Source: Liquidambar formosana (taxonomy: Eukaryota > Streptophyta > Magnoliopsida > Saxifragales > Altingiaceae). From it: a stretch of DNA of 64,000 nt. This document shows, piece by piece, positions 59,901 through 64,000 of this stretch (its first letter is position 1; each line of letters begins with the position of its first letter). The translations under genes and the position numbers were made by a program. Under the pieces are notes generated by a model that ran no database searches, was not told the origin of the DNA, and was given only the letters and a program-made list of their open reading frames with translations. The stretch is taken from NCBI GenBank assembly GCA_039720395.1, contig CM077824.1, forward strand, positions 21,848,013 through 21,912,012, given 5' to 3'.

Positions 59901-60207
59901 TGATGAGTTAGCTTTGCTGGATGAAAGGCGTTTAAGGGTGCTGTATCATGTTCAGGGGTATCAACGGAGAGTTGCCAGAGCATTCAACAAGCATGTCAAA
60001 GATCGAGGTCTAAAGAAAGGGGATGTAGTGCTGAAAGAAATCAGAGCTCCAGTGTTCGATCCGCGGGGAAAATTCAAGCCAAGTTGGGGTGGGCCATACA
60101 TTATCAAAGAGATATTGCCAGCAGGGGCTTTTCGCCTCATGGATTTAGATGGAATTGAGTTCGCTCATCCAACTAATTTGGATCAATTGAAGAAATATCA
60201 TGTTTGA
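56902..60207 (+). CDS. pol: Ty3/gypsy (Tat-like) pol: RT, RNase H, archaeal-type RNase H, integrase
   Basis: One 1070-codon frame from 56995 (no ATG at the start) to the stop at 60205; stops at 56962 and 56986 lie just upstream in the same frame. RT spans about residues 60-240 with VDFRDLNAASPKDDFPLPHI and YVDDM at ~203-207. RNase H follows (~330-450). A second RNase H begins near 495 (VYFDGAANKKGYGIGVLL), a Tat-branch mark. The integrase has an HHCC zinc region (~728-765) and a D,D,E triad within WGIDIIGQ (~792), ISDNG (~851) and GAVEAANKN (~884). The C-terminus is PSWGGPYIIKEILPAGAFRL. Catalytic residues look intact. Gag and protease are absent or in the gap. Confidence 0.9.
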
Positions 60208-60527
60208 AGCCTGCTAGGTTGAAAACCCGTAAGGGCGGCCTAGGCAAAAGTTAAGGCATAAGAACTACGTAAGACCTGATTCTCCATTCAAAAACAAAAA
60301 ACAAAAAAACAAAAAAACAAAAAAAAAAAGAAGAAAAAAAAAAACCATGGAGATACGTAGGCAACCCATAAAGTTACCTTGGGTGCGGTCTAAATCAAAC
60401 AAGAAAATCCCAAATTTGATTTATTATTGGCAATTTATTCAAAACTAAAATTGATTGACATAGCAATTCATTGGTATTAAGTAAAAGAACTATAAATATG
60501 CCATAAATATCCTATTCTATTGAGTCT
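60208..60527 (+). other. 3' non-coding region after pol
   Basis: GTTGAAAACCCGTAAGGGCG, GCCTAGGCAAAAGTTAAGGC and GGAGATACGTAGGCAACC follow the stop. Motifs of this kind recur after Tat-type pol genes. An A-rich stretch with CAAAAAAC repeats is at 60290-60340. Confidence 0.6.
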
Positions 60528-61813
60528 TCAGTTTTTCTTGGGCTTCTTTGCAGCTCGCTCTTCAGCTTTCTTCTCCTCTCTTGCATGTCTTCTTTTCTTC
60601 CTCAAGTCGTGTTCATAAGCTGCTGTTACTGCTTCCATAATATCTTCTCTGCAAGGTCCAAGTTCATTGTTCTTGATAAGTCCAAAAATCCTTTCTCTTC
60701 GAGTAGTCTCTCTCTCACCCAAATTACTTTTCAACCATTCCTTATACTTTGAGCTCATCATATACGGACCATCAGTATTCGTAACTTGGGTTAGTATCAA
60801 CTTGCTAGGCCATCGGTCCTTCGCCCAAGTCACTACAGAAAGATCCGCGGGCACCACAGGATAGTCACCTTTCAAGGAAGTAGGTATGGTTTGCATGGCA
60901 CCCATCTGACGAAGAACCCTTAAAGGCCAATAAAAAGAAGTAGACCTCAGTCCTATGAGTCTCACCATGGCGCATCCAGAAGTCCGCAGAAGCACCTGGT
61001 CACTGCAGCCCATATGAATACAAACCACTTGACACTCCTCCAAGAAAGGGTTTGGAAGTAACCTAGCCAATCTCTCAATGAAAATTGCCCAGGTAGTTCA
61101 ATGCGGCGAAGGCAGTAATGCTGGGGCTTGTATGGTGTAATGGCAACTGGTGACAAGAAATTCAGTCTTTCAAGCAACCACATCTGCAGTAGAATGGGGC
61201 TACCTCCTAAAGGAACCTTTGGGTCCTCATGAGTTTTATCCAAACCATTCAGGGTTTCAGCTAGCACCATGGGAATCAAGTTATGGCCCTTGGCAAGGAG
61301 AGGAATCAAGTCACAGATTTGAATGGGAACATGTGGAGTACCAGTGGAAATAAGAAAACGACCAATGAGGCAAAAGGCAAGAGCATGCTTAATAGGAAAG
61401 GTAAAATTCAGAATACCTTTACTATCATAAGCTAAAAAAGAGGTTGCCAATTTCATCAAGTCTACCATATGGTCCTTTACAAACGTAGAGGCATATTGTG
61501 GGTGAATCCCAAGTAGATTGGAGAAAGAAGTAAGAAAGCTTGGGCGAAGAGTAGGGAGAATGAAAGGACCTACCGTTGAAACTCCATACAATGTAGAGAA
61601 TTCCTCCATGGTTGGGCACAGTTCTTCATAGTTGAAGCGGAACACATGAACTTGAGGATCCCAAAAATATGTAGCAGCAGTCAAGAGGTTCGTTTCAAGC
61701 CTCACATGCCTCAAGGAGAGCAATGGATCCAAGCCAAAGCACTTGAACTCAGATTTTGCTTCAGCACTCATAACTCTCAAAAACCCTCCTAAAAATTTGT
61801 CTAGAGCCTCCAT
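60528..61813 (-). pseudogene. Antisense DUF7745/plant-mobile-domain-like ORF, one frameshift
   Basis: On the minus strand, ATG at 61813 opens 283 codons to 60962. A second frame, 61070 to 60528, continues the protein, so one frameshift lies near 61020-61070. The first part includes YFWDPQVHVFRFNYEELCPT and LERLNFLSP, resembling the DUF7745 / plant mobile domain family often carried by plant gypsy elements. The end is very basic (RKKRRHAREEKKAEERAAKK), like a nuclear signal. Tat elements are known to carry extra ORFs in either orientation. Function unknown. Upstream on this strand is a GC-rich hairpin (62017-61955). Confidence 0.65.
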
Positions 61814-61954
61814 AATTTCTAATGAATGAATACAAGTAGGTTTAGGAACCTCTTGGATGTGTTTTTATAGGGAAAAGGTCACAAATCCAAGTTCAAATAG
61901 GAAAAAACCCATCATAATAGGAAGTTTCCTATTCAAAGTGGGATTTCCGCTTTG

Positions 61955-62017
61955 GGCTCGGGTAACCACCCAGGCCTGGGCGGCTAGCCTCCCGAGGCCT
62001 GGTGGTCACCCAAGCCA
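61955..62017. repeat. GC-rich hairpin related to 10965-11045
   Basis: GGCTCGGGTAACCACC and GGTGGTCACCCAAGCC are near complements (mismatches at two positions) around GCCTGGGCGGCTAGCC. The core GCGGCTAGCC is shared with the solo LTR hairpin. It lies about 140-200 bp upstream of the antisense ORF start. Confidence 0.75.
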
Positions 62018-62289
62018 CTTTGTTTTGGTTTTGCTTCTCACTTTGTCTCGCCTTGACGCGTGATCAAACCTCCTTCCAAATGAGATATTCAACACTTTTT
62101 GAGCTTAAAATCAATCAAATTCCATCTTGAAATCAATTCCTTGAATTGATTTTATGTTCAAAAGGGTTGAATATATTTCCCCTGTGTCATGCCAACTCAA
62201 GTGACAATGTGTTAAGTCACTTTCCTCTTGCACCATGCCTGTTCAATCTTGATAAATTGATCATATATCCTCATTTCAAATCTTGATTT

Positions 62290-64000
62290 TTCATCCCACT
62301 TGGTTGAATATACTCATCACTTGAATATATTCTTCCATTTCAAAAGTGTATCACTCTTTGAATATGCTTCTCGGTTTCAAATTCTCATTCCCTATCCTAC
62401 TTGGTTGAATATATTCATCACTTGAATATATTTTTCCATTTCAAAAGTGTATTCACCCTTTGAATATGCTTCTCGGTTTCAAATTCTCATTTCCTATCCT
62501 ACTTGGTTGAATATATTCATCACTTGAATATATTTTTCCATTTCAAAAGTGTATTCACCCTTTGAATATGCTTCTCGGTTTCAAATTCTCATTCCCTATC
62601 CTACTTGGTTGAATATATTCATCACTTGAATATATTTTTCCATTTCAAAAGTGTATTCACCCTTTGAATATGCTTCTCAGTTTCAAATTCTCATTTTCTA
62701 TCATACTTGGTTGAATATATTCATCACTTGAATATATTCTTCCATTTCAAAAGCATGTTCGCCCATTGAATATGCTTCCTAGTTTCAGATCCTCATTATC
62801 ACTGACTTGGTTAAATATATTCATCACTTGAATATATTTCTCCATTTCAATGGTATGTTCATCACTTGAATATATTCTTCCATTTCAAAAGCATGTTCGC
62901 CCATTGAATATGCTTCCTAGTTTCAGATCCTCATTATCACTTACTTGGTTAAATATATTCATCACTTGAATATATTTCTCCATTTCAATGGTATGTTCAT
63001 CACTTGAACATACTTCTCAGATATTTTGTCACTTACTTGGTTAAGTATATCCATCGCTTGGGTACACTTCTCCATTTCAATGGTATGTTCATCACTTGAA
63101 CATACTTCTCAGATCATTTGTCACTTACTTGGTTAAGTATATCCACCACTTGGGTATATTTTTTCCATTTCAATGGTATACTCATCACTTGAGTATACTT
63201 CTCAGATATTTTGCCACTTACTTGGTTAAGTATATCCATCGCTTGGGTATATTTCTCCATTTCAATGGTATGTTCATCACTTGAACATACTTCTCAGAGT
63301 ATTTGTCACTTACTTGGTTAAATATATTCATGACTAGAATATATTTCTCCATTTCAATGGTGTACTCATCACTTGAGTACACTTCTCAGATTATTCTCTA
63401 TCTTACTTGCTTAAGTATATCCATCGCTTGGATATATTTCTCTATTTCAATGGTATGTTTATCACTTAAACATACTTGTCACTTACTTGGTTAAGTATAT
63501 CCATCACTTGGATATATTTCTCTATTTCAATGGTATGTTTATCACTTAAACATACTTGTCACTTACTTGGTTAAGTATATTCGTGACTAGAATATATTTC
63601 TCCATTTCAATGGTGTACTCATCACTTGAGTACACTTCTCAGATTATTCTTATCTTACTTGGTTAAATATATCCGTCGTTTGGATATATTTCTCCATCTC
63701 AATGGTATGCTCATCACTTGAGTGTACTTCTCAGCTTACTTGGTTAAATATATCCATCACTTGGATACATTTCTCCATTTCAAAAGTATGTTCATCACTT
63801 GAACGTACTTCTCAGTCTTTTTCAATCATTAAGTATACTCATCACTTGAGTATATTTCTCAGCATCTTTTTCATCACTTGGTTAAATATGTTCGTGACCT
63901 GAATATATTTCTCCATCTCAAAAGTACACTTATCACTTGAATACACCTCTCAGATTATTCTTATCCTACTTGGTTAAAGATATCCATCGCTTGGATATAT
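62290..64000. repeat. Inverted hairpin array (arm 2)
   Basis: Reverse complement of arm 1, in the same order: 64000 corresponds to about 55795 and 63089 to about 56694. The stretch 62290-63088 has no partner before the gap. Its four nearly identical ~125-bp units (TCCTACTTGGTTGAATATAT ... TTTGAATATGCTTCTCGG) near 62395-62700 differ in linker text from the rest. The array is cut off by the window end. Confidence 0.9.

Larger units (their letters stand above)
53275..64000 (+). mobile_element. Tat-like Ty3/gypsy element with LTR, hairpin array, pol and antisense ORF (3' end outside)
   Basis: Order: family B LTR (53275-55272), tandem hairpin array (to 56694), assembly gap, pol with RT, RNase H, second RNase H and integrase (to 60207), 3' non-coding motif, antisense ORF (61813-60528), then an inverted copy of the hairpin array to the window end. 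A second, archaeal-type RNase H and an extra ORF are hallmarks of the Tat branch (Ogre/Retand). The inverted arrangement may be an element trait, a second head-to-head element, or a misassembly; the sequence alone does not decide. No 3' LTR is in the window. Confidence 0.75.

Overview
The window is nuclear DNA of a flowering plant, most likely a dicot and possibly a woody one. The species cannot be fixed from sequence alone. It is AT-rich and intron-bearing, and most of it is plant retroelements nested inside each other. They include two Sirevirus-like Ty1/copia elements of one family, a Tat-like Ty3/gypsy element, solo LTRs of two families, an endogenous pararetrovirus of the Caulimoviridae, and MITE, SINE and LINE traces. 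Only a few host gene pieces remain: an F-box gene with a one-base frameshift, the first coding exons of a HAD-type phosphatase, an acidic terminal exon split by a solo LTR, and one unidentified exon.

Layout. 1-1252: the start of an antisense LTR (family A) that cuts into a Sirevirus. 1253-12332: that Sirevirus (element 1), with a decayed pol, an additional envelope-position ORF and a 3' LTR, which is itself interrupted by a 2.7-kb solo LTR (family B, 9044-11746, TSD GGTGT). 13246-15611: a candidate inverted-repeat DNA element. 16004-17231: the F-box gene. 17370-18530: a decayed Sirevirus-type LTR. 18.8-20.8 kb: SINE-like and LINE-like traces. 22202-23552: a solo LTR (family C) inside a coding exon. 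About 24060-32950: the pararetrovirus (movement protein, coat protein, protease, reverse transcriptase, RNase H, then ORF2 and a promoter), with a second family C solo LTR inserted in the opposite orientation at 26493-27812 (TSD AAAAC). 32938-34111: a fold-back with tandem copies and a MITE. 35.2-36.5 kb: an antisense copia RT fragment and a SINE. 37.4-41.64 kb: 5' leader and first coding exons of a HAD hydrolase gene. 43797-50227: a second Sirevirus (element 2) with two LTRs, PBS, PPT and an open gag but no pol. 50.7-51.95 kb: a promoter-like duplicate and one exon. 53275-64000: a Tat-like gypsy element with a family B LTR, a hairpin array, an assembly gap, a long pol, an antisense DUF7745-like ORF, and an inverted copy of the hairpin array running off the window.

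The most unusual signal is the array at 55.4-56.7 kb, repeated in inverted order at 62.3-64.0 kb. It consists of dozens of short hairpins with 8-bp arms and 7-base loops. The loops stay close to AAGTGAT, AAGTCAC or AAGCGAT, while the arms change in a matched way from one hairpin to the next. Several LTRs in the window also carry arrays of perfect palindromes (TAGTCGACTA, GGATCGATCC, or a GC-rich 14-bp-arm hairpin) in the expected promoter region. Palindromic arrays are therefore a recurring design in these otherwise different elements.

The Sirevirus calls rest on the PBS, PPT, LTR ends and pol motifs. The pararetrovirus call rests on domain order. Everything was read by eye; no alignments or database searches were run.
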